A DNA stretch of 64,000 nt. Origin: Streptomyces sp. NBC_01197 (GTDB lineage Bacteria; Actinomycetota; Actinomycetes; Streptomycetales; Streptomycetaceae). Positions within the stretch are counted from its first letter, which is position 1. Every line of letters begins with the position of its first letter. A model generated the notes under the pieces. The model was not told the DNA's origin. It made no database searches and saw only the letters and a program-made list of their open reading frames with translations. This document shows, piece by piece, positions 35,714 through 43,271 of the stretch. The position numbers and the translations under genes are program-made. The stretch is from contig NZ_CP108569.1 in assembly GCF_036010505.1 (NCBI RefSeq), positions 4,827,001 through 4,891,000 on the forward strand, read 5' to 3'.

Positions 35714-36880
35714 TCAGCCTATGGGGTGGGTGGTGAGCACGTAGTAGCCGCCGGGGGCATCAGGGTCGGCTCGCAGCACTACCCGGGCGCCGTGGACATC
35801 CCGCGATCCTGTGCCATCCCGCCAGTCCTCCCGGGACAACGACCGTCCGGTGACCTCGCCGGTGTCCGACATGTCGAACTCCTTGGAACTGCCGTTCTTG
35901 GCGCCCTTCAGCCAGTTGCTGACCCGCTGTTTATTGGCGTCGATGGTTCGCTGAGAGAACCGCTGTGCATCACCGACGGTCCGGTATGTCGAAACCCCCT
36001 TGGTTCCCTTCTCCTGGGCGAGGCGATCACCCATCTGCTGGTCGCTGCGGCCTACATGCTTGGTTACTCCGTGGCCCCCGTACCCTTCGTCCTTGAGTGG
36101 GTCGGCTTCTCGCGGCTGGGGTGGCTTTGCTCCCTTGCGGCTGGCGCGATTCCAGGCGTTGTAGTCACCCTCGGACATCGCCGTTATGAAGTCGTCGAAG
36201 CCCTTGTAGGTCAGAGCGCCGCCACCCGTGATGGCTGCGCCACTGACGACATTCACGGGGACACCGGCAAAAGCACCGACGCCGGTGGCGTCGAGGGCTG
36301 CGCCGCCGAACTCGCCGCCAACGCCAACAGACATCAGCCAGACGCCGGCCGCAGTTTCGAAGACGCCGGTGAGAGAATCAGGGCTGAACGCCACCTGCAT
36401 GACGTTGGCGACGTCGGTGCCGGTGTCTTCGAGAGGGTCGACCACCCACTTCTTCCACCAGGAGCGCTTCTTCGGTTTTGACTTCGGTTCCGGCTTGGCG
36501 CGCGTGGTGATTCCATTGAACGCGTCGACCGGAGAAATTCCGTCGCCGAAACCGTGGGGGCCTTTGGCATCGTCGAACATGCGCAGGCGCAGCTTGATTT
36601 CCACGGACATGATGTGCAGTTCCGCGCCGAGCGATCCGGGCAAGCCCGCGAAGGTGGGGACTGGTGCGGTCGGTACGAGTACCCCGCTCCCGGCAGAGGT
36701 TTCCTGGACGCGTTGAAGTTCCGGGTTGTGGGTGGCCTGCTGTCCCGGGTCGAGTGCCTGCTGCGCGTCGGTCAGGATCGAGCCTATGCTGCGGTGCAGA
36801 GCACCTGCACCGGCACCCGCTTTCTCCAGATCAGCCGCGAGCTTCGCTACTTCGCTCTCATCGAACCCTCTGAACCCCAT
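35714..36880 (-). CDS. polymorphic toxin with C-terminal RNase A-like CdiA-CT domain
   Basis: The protein has 388 residues. The N-terminal 90 residues are helical, with no WxG. Residues about 115-150 are a charged linker (KPEPKSKPKKRSWWKKW), and 165-225 form a hydrophobic Gly/Ala-rich segment that may insert in a membrane. The C-terminal 120 residues resemble the bacterial RNase A toxin domain: HGVTKHVGRSDQQMGDRL with His275 and Arg286, W323 in NWLKG, and the terminal strand YYVLTTHPIG. In the described family the end reads T-x-Y; here it is Thr383-Thr-His385. The ATG overlaps the upstream stop by one base. Predicted RNase toxin delivered through type VII secretion. Confidence 0.78.
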   Translation of the reverse strand: MGFRGFDESEVAKLAADLEKAGAGAGALHRSIGSILTDAQQALDPGQQATHNPELQRVQETSAGSGVLVPTAPVPTFAGLPGSLGAELHIMSVEIKLRLRMFDDAKGPHGFGDGISPVDAFNGITTRAKPEPKSKPKKRSWWKKWVVDPLEDTGTDVANVMQVAFSPDSLTGVFETAAGVWLMSVGVGGEFGGAALDATGVGAFAGVPVNVVSGAAITGGGALTYKGFDDFITAMSEGDYNAWNRASRKGAKPPQPREADPLKDEGYGGHGVTKHVGRSDQQMGDRLAQEKGTKGVSTYRTVGDAQRFSQRTIDANKQRVSNWLKGAKNGSSKEFDMSDTGEVTGRSLSREDWRDGTGSRDVHGARVVLRADPDAPGGYYVLTTHPIG

Positions 36881-37203
36881 CAGTGGCCGCTCTTGCGCTT
36901 GGCGGCGTGCTTGGCGCGCTCGTCGAGATTCCGCGCTTCGCTGTCCCAGCGCCGGGCGTCGGCGACGAGGTCACTCGCCATCCTGCGCAGCGTGCGACTG
37001 TGAAGCTGCAGCTTCGCAGTGGTGGATTCCGCGTAGGGTCCTTTCCATATCGCTATTCGCCCCTTTCCAGTGCCTGCAGCCTGCTTCACCTCGTTGTCGA
37101 GATAGCTACCAAGGCCGTGCGCGGCGGTACGCGCACGCCGCGCTGCTGAACGGAGTGTCTCGGCGCGACCCCTCAACTCGGCCGCCGTTTCTGATTCCCC
37201 CAT
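36880..37203 (-). CDS. WXG100-like (ESX) small helical protein
   Basis: The protein has 107 residues: two long helices joined by a turn with W53-K-G55 (AIWKGPYAES), the W-x-G signature of type VII substrates and partners. The N-terminal helix is AAELRGRAETLRSAARRAR and the C-terminal helix ends KHAAKRK. It lacks the C-terminal YxxxD/E secretion signal in obvious form. Its TGA overlaps the toxin ATG (TGATG), so both are made together, as for Lap or WXG partners that chaperone LXG-type toxins. No ESX secretion genes lie in this window. Confidence 0.75.
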   Translation of the reverse strand: MGESETAAELRGRAETLRSAARRARTAAHGLGSYLDNEVKQAAGTGKGRIAIWKGPYAESTTAKLQLHSRTLRRMASDLVADARRWDSEARNLDERAKHAAKRKSGH

Positions 37204-37432
37204 GCTGTCTCCCTGCGTAGGAGCGGATGCGTATCGCGCGCAATCTTGAGGCTCGAGCCCCAGGAAAGAGTCGTGCGCGGCAGAGACTTCGCTGCGGGGG
37301 CTGTGCCACTGCCCGCAGTTGATCGTAGGTCACCGCAATGCGCCGGACTTCTTCCGGTTCCTCGATCAGCCGGCCGTGGTGGGCGCCCTCCGTGTGTGCG
37401 ATCTCGGTGCCATCCGGCAGCTCAAGAACGAG

Positions 37433-37891
37433 CTATGCGCCGGCGTGGCCATCGTGCAGGGAATGAATCATGCTCCGCAGGATCCGGAAGGCGCCTGACT
37501 GCTCGGCCTCGGTCATGCCGGCCAGCATTCTGACCTCGACGGACCGCACCGCTACGGTCGCCTTCTCCAGGCTCCGTCGGCCGCGAGATGTGAGCCGCGC
37601 GGGAAGGACCTTCCCGACGGGCGCCTCCGCAGGCCTGGTCACGTAGCCCTCTCGTTCCAGTGTCTGGAGCAGCACGTTCATCGACTGCCGTGTCACGAAC
37701 GCGCCGCGCGCGAGCTCGGAGTTCGACAAGCCCGGGCGTTGAGCCAGCAGTTCGAGGCAGGAGTAGTGCGTCACGCTCATCCCGAGTGGCCGCAGTACCT
37801 CCTCCATGGCTGCGCGCAGGGCGCTCGAAGCCTCTTTCAGCAGGTAGCCCAGTGATTTGTCCAGGTCGACGCCGACATCGTTTTGACTCAT
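37433..37891 (-). CDS. MarR-family transcriptional regulator
   Basis: The protein has 152 residues. The winged helix is clear: LGMSVTHYSCLELLAQRPGLSNSELARGAFVTRQSMNVLLQTLEREGYVTR, recognised by SNSELARGAFVTRQSMNVLL (turn and recognition helix) and the wing around PVGKVLPARLTSRG, with dimerisation helices at both ends. It is divergent from the VOC gene, and one palindromic operator overlaps its own start codon, so autorepression is expected. The ligand is probably a small aromatic or electrophile, unproven. Confidence 0.92.
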   Translation of the reverse strand: MSQNDVGVDLDKSLGYLLKEASSALRAAMEEVLRPLGMSVTHYSCLELLAQRPGLSNSELARGAFVTRQSMNVLLQTLEREGYVTRPAEAPVGKVLPARLTSRGRRSLEKATVAVRSVEVRMLAGMTEAEQSGAFRILRSMIHSLHDGHAGA

Positions 37892-37934
37892 GTCAGGATT
37901 CTGACATACATTCCTCCGTGTCAGGATCCTGACA
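37891..37934. promoter_or_regulatory. two palindromic MarR operators
   Basis: TGTCAGGATTCTGACA (37891-37906) and TGTCAGGATCCTGACA (37919-37934) are 16-base palindromes, the second perfect and the first with one mismatch. Their centres are 28 bases apart. Half-site TGTCAG is the same in all four arms. They fill the divergent gap, and the left one touches the marR start codon. Confidence 0.88.
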
Positions 37935-37954
37935 CGAAGAGAAGGAGCAGCATC

Positions 37955-38323
37955 ATGCCCGCCACAGGCCCCGACTTCATCTCGCTCCAGGCGCGCGACC
38001 TCGTCGTCTCGCAGGCGTTCTACGAGCAGTACCTCGGCCTCGTCCGCTCGCAGTCCGGACCTCCGCACGCCGTCGTCTTCGAGACGAAGCCGATCGCGTT
38101 CGCACTCCGCGACGTCGTTCCCGGCACCGATCTCGCATCCGTTGCCCAGCCCGGTATCGGTGCCGCGATCTGGCTCCACGCCACCGACGTCCAGGCCATC
38201 CACGACGCTCTCGTCGCCGACGGCCACGCCATCGTCTCCGCACCGATTGACGGCCCCTTCGGCCGGACATTCACCTTCGCCGACCCCGACGGCTACCAAG
38301 TCACTCTCCACGACCGCACCTGA
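37955..38323 (+). CDS. VOC (glyoxalase/bleomycin resistance) family protein
   Basis: The protein has 122 residues and is one VOC module pair: FISLQARDLVVSQAFYEQYLGL at the start, HAVVFETKPIAFALRD in the middle, and TFTFADPDGYQVTLHD, the C-terminal strand with metal-binding Glu/His-type positions. It may be a metal-dependent lyase or a binding protein for a reactive compound. ATG 37955 follows GAAGGAG. Twin MarR operators lie directly upstream, so it is almost certainly the regulated target. Confidence 0.88.
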   Translation: MPATGPDFISLQARDLVVSQAFYEQYLGLVRSQSGPPHAVVFETKPIAFALRDVVPGTDLASVAQPGIGAAIWLHATDVQAIHDALVADGHAIVSAPIDGPFGRTFTFADPDGYQVTLHDRT

Positions 38324-38428
38324 CAGTCGAACGCCACCGACGATCACTGTTCCCCCGAAGACAGCCGGTCGCGCTGAGCAGAGCCGGAGCCGGATGGCCA
38401 GGGCGTGGTGGCCCCTCCTCGGTGAGGC

Positions 38429-39166
38429 CTACGCCCCGCCCGTGGTCAGGACCGCTTCGGACGCGATCTCCGTCAGCAGGCCGGCGACGGCCTCAGGCTC
38501 GCTGATCATGAGATCGTGGCCACTGTCGATCTCCCAGAATCGGCCTTCGGTACGCGCCTTGGCTACCAGGCCCTGGTCATGGAAACCAAGACCCAGACTT
38601 GCGGTGGAGACGATCCGGTACTGCGGTATCGCGTCCAGTGCCGGCTCATTGTTCAGGACGAGCGGCTGCTCAAGAGTCTTCCAGGGGTGAGGGGTGAGGC
38701 GTGGCAGCGTCCACTCGATGTCCTTGGCGTCCGTAACCCCAAAAAACCTCACCAGATCCTCGCTGGGAAAGAGTATGAGCTCGACACCGTCGATGACTTG
38801 GCCGTTTCCCCTCTCCTCGAGGAGGACCGGGAATGCCTCGATCTGCGACCGGCCCTCGGGGGCATCGAGAAACACGAGCTGCCCGACCCGGTCGCTGACG
38901 CGGTCGGCGGCTCCCTGCATCACTGTGCCGCCGTAGCTGTGACCAACGAGCACCACATCTCTCAGGTCCTCGTAGAAAAGGAGGTTGGCCACTTCGGTGA
39001 TGTGCATGTTCAGATCGACATCGGGGCTCACGAGGTGTGATTTGTCGCCCAGCCCCGTCAGGGTGGGGGAGTACACGGTGTGGCCCTCAGCCTCCAGCAG
39101 ACGAGCGACCTTCTGATAGCACCAGCCGCCGTGTCCAGCACCATGGATCAGTACGTAGGTGGCCAT
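38429..39166 (-). CDS. alpha/beta hydrolase
   Basis: The protein has 245 residues. YVLIHGAGHGGWCY forms the oxyanion region, VGHSYGG carries the nucleophile serine, and SGHDLM carries the catalytic histidine, with an acidic residue in between. The closest general type is the salicylate/MeSA esterase-like group (VLIHGAGHGGWCYQKV). The substrate is unknown. It may be controlled by the divergent or adjacent regulators; it lies 52 bases downstream of the XRE gene in the same direction and may share its message. Confidence 0.88.
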   Translation of the reverse strand: MATYVLIHGAGHGGWCYQKVARLLEAEGHTVYSPTLTGLGDKSHLVSPDVDLNMHITEVANLLFYEDLRDVVLVGHSYGGTVMQGAADRVSDRVGQLVFLDAPEGRSQIEAFPVLLEERGNGQVIDGVELILFPSEDLVRFFGVTDAKDIEWTLPRLTPHPWKTLEQPLVLNNEPALDAIPQYRIVSTASLGLGFHDQGLVAKARTEGRFWEIDSGHDLMISEPEAVAGLLTEIASEAVLTTGGA

Positions 39167-39218
39167 GGCCGACCTCTCCTTCTGTTGTGTGTTGCTTGCG
39201 GATGACTCTTACGTGGGG

Positions 39219-40130
39219 TCAGCCCTTGTCGGCGCGGGGGCGTTTCCGTGATGTGCCGGAGGAGAGGCCCGGTCGCGTGGTGGGCTCGCTGGTGGCCTGG
39301 GCGAGCAGGGCGAGCGCGGCCCGCGAGGGCGAGCCCGCTTCTGTGGTGGCGACCACCACGTTGGGCCCCGGCCCGCTGCTCAAGGTCTGCAGGACGACGG
39401 TCAGGGGACCGACCAGCGGATGGCGCATCTCATAGCTGGCAACGGTGCAGGGTTGGACACGGTGTTCGGCCCACATCGAGGCGAACTCACCGCTCTTCGC
39501 GGACAGTTCACCCAGGAGCGCGTGCAGCGTCACGTCCTCCGGATGCTGGACCGCCACAAGGCGCAGATTCGCGACCACTGCCCTGGCTCTGCTCGGCCAG
39601 TCCGCGTACAGGTCACGGACATGGGGGTCGAGGAACAGCAGCCCGGCCATGTTGGGACGTCGCGCCGGCAGGTCAGGGGCGCCAGGGGCCAGATGCCCGG
39701 CGAACAACGCATGGCCAAGGCGGTTCCACGCCAGTGCGTCGCTGCGCCGGCCGAGCACCATCGCGGGAACGTCACCCACTGCTTCCAGCAATTGGCGCAT
39801 CGCCTCCGTCACCCGTTCCGGCGCCGGCCGCCGGCCCCGGGTGCGCTGCTTGTCCACCCGGCCCAGGTCGTGCAGGTGTCGCCGTCCGGACTCGTCCAGC
39901 CGCAGAGCCCCGGCGATCGCATCCAGGACCTCGGGTGATGCGCTCAGGGACTGCCCCTGTTCGAGCCGGGTGTAATACGAGGCACTCACACCCGCCAGCA
40001 TCGCCAGCTCCTCGCGCCGAAGCCCCGGCACCCGCCGGTGTTCCCCGTAGGTGGGTACCCCGACCTCCTCCGGAGCCAGCTGGGAGCGCCGTGCCCGCAG
40101 AAAGCTCCCGAGCTGCGTTTTTCCGTACAT
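39219..40130 (-). CDS. XRE helix-turn-helix regulator with MmyB-like ligand domain
   Basis: The protein has 303 residues. The Cro/C1 helix-turn-helix lies at about 5-75: LGSFLRARRSQLAPEEVG, then GLRREELAMLAGVSASYYTRLEQGQ (key VSASYYTRLEQG). A MmyB-like PAS-type ligand-binding domain follows, with LGRRSDALAWNRLGHALF and a terminal SSGPGPNVVVATTEAGSPS. The ATG at 40130 is preceded by GGAG. An identical GGAGCC-ATG lies 33 bases upstream in frame (40163) because of a local duplication, so two starts differing by 11 residues are possible. It probably regulates the adjacent hydrolase. Confidence 0.85.
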   Translation of the reverse strand: MYGKTQLGSFLRARRSQLAPEEVGVPTYGEHRRVPGLRREELAMLAGVSASYYTRLEQGQSLSASPEVLDAIAGALRLDESGRRHLHDLGRVDKQRTRGRRPAPERVTEAMRQLLEAVGDVPAMVLGRRSDALAWNRLGHALFAGHLAPGAPDLPARRPNMAGLLFLDPHVRDLYADWPSRARAVVANLRLVAVQHPEDVTLHALLGELSAKSGEFASMWAEHRVQPCTVASYEMRHPLVGPLTVVLQTLSSGPGPNVVVATTEAGSPSRAALALLAQATSEPTTRPGLSSGTSRKRPRADKG

Positions 40131-40185
40131 GGCTCCGAGTATCGGCGGCCTCTTTCCATCCATGGCTCCGAGTATCGGCGGCCTC
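40128..40185. repeat. duplicated ribosome-binding/start region of the XRE gene
   Basis: The 25 bases at 40128-40152 recur exactly at 40161-40185 (33-base period). On the minus strand each copy carries a GGAG sequence directly followed by ATG. The period is a multiple of three, so both starts are in frame (repeated ILGAM in the longer form). Confidence 0.9.
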
Positions 40186-40638
40186 GCAGTTCCTGGCCTG
40201 ACCCAGTTGTGGATAGGCAACGGGGGGTCTGGCTTCTGGCCCGCACCGCGGAACCGGGAACTGGCGACGCCGAGCTCACGCGTATCTACCGCCGTGTCCT
40301 GGCCGGGGGTGAGCACGGAAGCGGGCCGGTAGCCCGAAGGTAAAAGGTCGGCATAAAGAGATTGAAGGTAAAGGAAGGCGGTCCGGTCGCAAACTTCGGT
40401 CATTTCGCCATAAAGGGTGCAAACTTCGCACAGACTGCCCGGATTCTGGACTTACCCTTCCGCTGAGCGGACCAGCTCGCTACTGTCCCGGCAACGCATA
40501 CGCCCCGTGGCAGAGCCGCCGCGGAGCGCAGCCGGTGCCCTGGCCTGCCGGCGGCCGCTGCGCGCGCGTCGCCGACGGGAACCGGCGTCGTGACGTCCGT
40601 GGTGAGCCGCCGCGACTACCACGTAAGGAGTGGGCGTC
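40186..40638. other. regulatory gap upstream of the IclR gene
   Basis: This gene-free 453-base stretch is partly AT-rich. It contains GCAAACTTCG twice (near 40390 and 40429), GAAGGTAAA twice (near 40338 and 40363), and a TACTGT -10-like hexamer near 40481 with weak -35 TTCCGC 17 bases upstream. These direct repeats may bind the IclR or XRE protein. I see no coding frame. Confidence 0.4.
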
Positions 40639-41280
40639 GTGACCGCCGAGACTTCTCAGACGCTCGACAGGGGACTCCGCGTCCTCAAACTGCTTGCAGA
40701 CACCGACCATGGCCTGACCGTCACCGAATTGTCCAACAAACTCGGGGTCAACCGCACCGTGGTCTACCGACTGCTCGCCACATTGGAACAGCACACCCTG
40801 GTCCGCCGCGACCTGGGGGGCCGTGCCCGGGTCGGGCTCGGTGTGCTGCGCCTGGGCCGCCAGGTGCACCCGCTCGTCAGGGAAGCGGCGCTGCCCGCGC
40901 TCCGCTCGCTCGCCGAGGACATCGGCGCGACGGCACACCTCACCCTTGTCGACGGTTCGGACGCGCTCGCCGTCGCGGTGGTCGAACCGACGTGGACGGA
41001 CTACCACGTGGCGTACCGGGCGGGCTTCCGCCACCCGCTGGACCGGGGCGCGGCCGGGCGCGCGATCCTCGCCTCCCGGCAGGGCCTGCCCGACGGGCCC
41101 GGCTACACGCTCACCCACGGCGAACTGGAGGCCGGCGCGAGTGGCGCCGCCGCGCCGCTGGTCGGGGTGACCGGGGTCGAGGGGAGCGTGGGCGTGGTGA
41201 TGCTCGCCGACTCCATACCCGAGCGGGTGGGGCCACGTGTGGTCGACGCGGCGCGGGAGGTCGCGGAGGCACTGCGATGA
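40639..41280 (+). CDS. IclR-family transcriptional regulator
   Basis: The protein has 213 residues from the GTG at 40639, nine bases after AAGGAG; a GTG at 40630 lies inside that RBS. The N-terminal winged helix reads LTVTELSNKLGVNRTVVYRLLATLE (key SNKLGVNRTVVYRLL). The effector domain (about 80-210) has the IclR pattern ALRSLAEDIGATAHL, FRHPLDRGAAGRAIL and GVEGSVGVVML. The ligand-binding domain is short compared with the usual 250-residue family. The target is unknown. Confidence 0.9.
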   Translation: MTAETSQTLDRGLRVLKLLADTDHGLTVTELSNKLGVNRTVVYRLLATLEQHTLVRRDLGGRARVGLGVLRLGRQVHPLVREAALPALRSLAEDIGATAHLTLVDGSDALAVAVVEPTWTDYHVAYRAGFRHPLDRGAAGRAILASRQGLPDGPGYTLTHGELEAGASGAAAPLVGVTGVEGSVGVVMLADSIPERVGPRVVDAAREVAEALR

Positions 41281-41384
41281 CACGGCCGAGGTGACACGGC
41301 CGAGGTGACGCGGTCGCGGTGAGGTGCGGGTGCCGCCCCAAGTGCCGGGCGGGACTGATTTGCCCCGCCCGGTAGATTGGCTCC

Positions 41385-42173
41385 GTGCTCCTCCGCAATC
41401 CGCGCTCCCGCGTCCTCGCCGTCTGTGCCGTTCTGGCGCTTGCCCTGCTCGGTACGGCCGCCTTCGCGCCGCTGCCGTTCTCGGTGGCGCAGCCGGGGCT
41501 GACCGCCAATGTGCTCGGCGACAACAAGGGGCAGCCGGTGATCAGCATCACGGGCGCAGCCGTACGGAAGCCCTCCGGCGAGTTGCGGATGGTGACCATC
41601 GAGGCGACCGGGCCGTCCACCGACGTGGATCTGGGGCAGGCGATCGACGGCTGGTTCCGTACCGACCGGGCCGTCATGCCGCGCGACGCCGTCTACCCGG
41701 GCGGCGGCAGCGACGCCCAGATCGAGAAGCACAACCTCGCCGAGATGAAGGGCTCGCAGGACTCCGCGACCGAGGCCGCACTCTCCTACCTCGGCGACAG
41801 CTCCGACAAGGTCAAAGTGACCCTGCACCTCGCGGACGTCGGCGGGCCCAGCGCGGGGCTGCTCTTCTCGCTCGGCATCGTCGACAAGCTGGACGGCGAC
41901 GGTGCGGGCGGCGACCTCACCGGCGGCCGGACCATCGCGGGTACGGGGACGATCGACGCCTCCGGGAAGGTCGGCGCGGTCGGGGGAGTGGCGCTCAAGA
42001 CGCAGTCCGCCGCCCGGGACGGGGCCACCGTCTTCCTCGTACCGAAGGCCGAGTGCTCGGACGCCAAGTCCGGGCTTCCGCACGGGCTGCGGCTGATCCC
42101 GGTCACCACGCTCAAGGGTACGGTGTCGGTCCTGCAGACGCTGCAGAAGGGCGGCCCGGTCCCGAGCTGCTGA
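41385..42173 (+). CDS. membrane-anchored Lon-like (S16) protease domain protein
   Basis: The protein has 262 residues. A signal anchor (LAVCAVLALALLGTAAF) is followed by a C-terminal S16 Lon protease fold with the serine motif DVGGPSAGLLFSLG and the lysine in GGVALKTQSA, forming the Ser-Lys dyad. The final segment LIPVTTLKGTV is also Lon-like. YlbL-type relatives carry a PDZ domain; here the region between is only about 90 residues. It is outside the membrane, probably acting on exported proteins. It is a monocistronic gene, convergent with the ABC operon. Confidence 0.87.
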   Translation: MLLRNPRSRVLAVCAVLALALLGTAAFAPLPFSVAQPGLTANVLGDNKGQPVISITGAAVRKPSGELRMVTIEATGPSTDVDLGQAIDGWFRTDRAVMPRDAVYPGGGSDAQIEKHNLAEMKGSQDSATEAALSYLGDSSDKVKVTLHLADVGGPSAGLLFSLGIVDKLDGDGAGGDLTGGRTIAGTGTIDASGKVGAVGGVALKTQSAARDGATVFLVPKAECSDAKSGLPHGLRLIPVTTLKGTVSVLQTLQKGGPVPSC

Positions 42174-42287
42174 CCGGCCCGGGTTGTTGTTCCGGTACCT
42201 CCCGGCCCAGTTCGCGGCCCAGGTCCCGGTCCCGCCCCGGTTCCGGCGACGCCCCGTTTCCGGACTGCCTCCCGGTCCCGCCCCGGT

Positions 42288-43271
42288 TCACCCCTTCCTG
42301 ATGAACCCCTCCTTGATCAGCCACGCCTTCGCCACCTCGTGCGGGTCCTGCCCCTCCACGTCCACCTTCGCGTTCAGCTGCTGCGCGATCTGCGTCGTCA
42401 GCTTCTTCGTGATCGGGTTGAGCACGTCCGCGATGGCGGGGTGTTTCTTCATCGCCTTCGTGTACATCTCGGGCGCCGCGTTGTAGTTGGGGAAGAACTT
42501 CTTGTCGTCCGTGAGGACCTTGAGTCCCAGATGGGGGATGCGGCCGTCCGTCGTGAACACCTCGCCCAGCGTGCAGGTGCTGCCGCGGGAGACCTGGGTG
42601 TAGACCACGCCGCTGTCCATCTTCCTGATGTGCGACGGCGGGATCGAGAAGCCGTACGACTTCTCCACCCCGGGCAGCCCGTCGTTGCGCACCGCGAACT
42701 CCGCCTCGACGCAGACCGTCGCGGCCGACGGGTTCTGCTTCGCCAGCCGTGCCACGTCGGACAGGTCCTTGAGGTGGTACTCCGCGGCGTTCTGCTTGTT
42801 CGCCGCCAGCGCGTACGTGTTGTTGAGCCGCGCGGGCGGCAGCCAGGTGATGCCGTTTGCGAGGTCCGCGTCGCGCACCGCCTGCCACTGCTTCTGCGGG
42901 CTGGGGATGGGCTTCGTGTGGCCGAGATAGGTGATCCAGGCCGTGCCCGTGTACTCGTACATCCCGTCCGCCGAACCGGACTTGACCGCCTCGCGCGCCC
43001 CGATCGACCCCTGGATGTCCGTCCGGTCCAGGACCGACGCACCGGCCGCCTTGAAGGCGAGGCCCATCATCTGGCCCAGGATGATCTGCTCGGTGAACTG
43101 CTTCGACGTGACCGTGAGGCTCGCGCCCTTCAGCGGCAGCCCGCGGCCGACGGTCCCCGGTTTCACGTTGTCGACCATCGGGCTGCCGCTGGTGAGTCCG
43201 CACCCCGACAGCGCGGCCGACCCCACCAGGACCCCGGCCCCGGCCGCCGCGAGTGTCGTACGTACCCGCAT
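42288..43271 (-). CDS. osmoprotectant ABC transporter substrate-binding lipoprotein
   Basis: The protein has 327 residues. The signal peptide ends at the lipobox LSGC (AALSGCG). The OpuAC/ProX fold follows with GASLTVTSKQFTEQIILGQM, YEYTGTAWITYLG and a C-terminal VEGQDPHEVAKAWLIKEG. The lone tyrosine- and tryptophan-rich segments fit a betaine/choline aromatic cage. It is the last gene of a permease-ATPase-permease-receptor operon, and its ATG overlaps the permease stop (TGATG). The ligand is probably glycine betaine, carnitine or choline. Confidence 0.9.
   Translation of the reverse strand: MRVRTTLAAAGAGVLVGSAALSGCGLTSGSPMVDNVKPGTVGRGLPLKGASLTVTSKQFTEQIILGQMMGLAFKAAGASVLDRTDIQGSIGAREAVKSGSADGMYEYTGTAWITYLGHTKPIPSPQKQWQAVRDADLANGITWLPPARLNNTYALAANKQNAAEYHLKDLSDVARLAKQNPSAATVCVEAEFAVRNDGLPGVEKSYGFSIPPSHIRKMDSGVVYTQVSRGSTCTLGEVFTTDGRIPHLGLKVLTDDKKFFPNYNAAPEMYTKAMKKHPAIADVLNPITKKLTTQIAQQLNAKVDVEGQDPHEVAKAWLIKEGFIRKG

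Noticed and set aside
37319..37500. Plus-strand protein-like frame (…NAPDFFRFLDQPAVVG…) between the WXG gene and marR
   Set aside because: Composition is suggestive of a gene remnant, but there is no start codon and it runs into the marR 3' end antisense. I could not identify a family.
41111..42083. Minus-strand frames across the IclR and Lon-like genes
   Set aside because: They oppose genes with clear helix-turn-helix and Ser-Lys dyad motifs.
42190..42287. GC-rich direct repeats (CCGGTCCCGCCCCGGTTC twice) as a terminator between the Lon-like gene and the transporter operon
   Set aside because: They are direct, not inverted, repeats and do not fold into a convincing stem.
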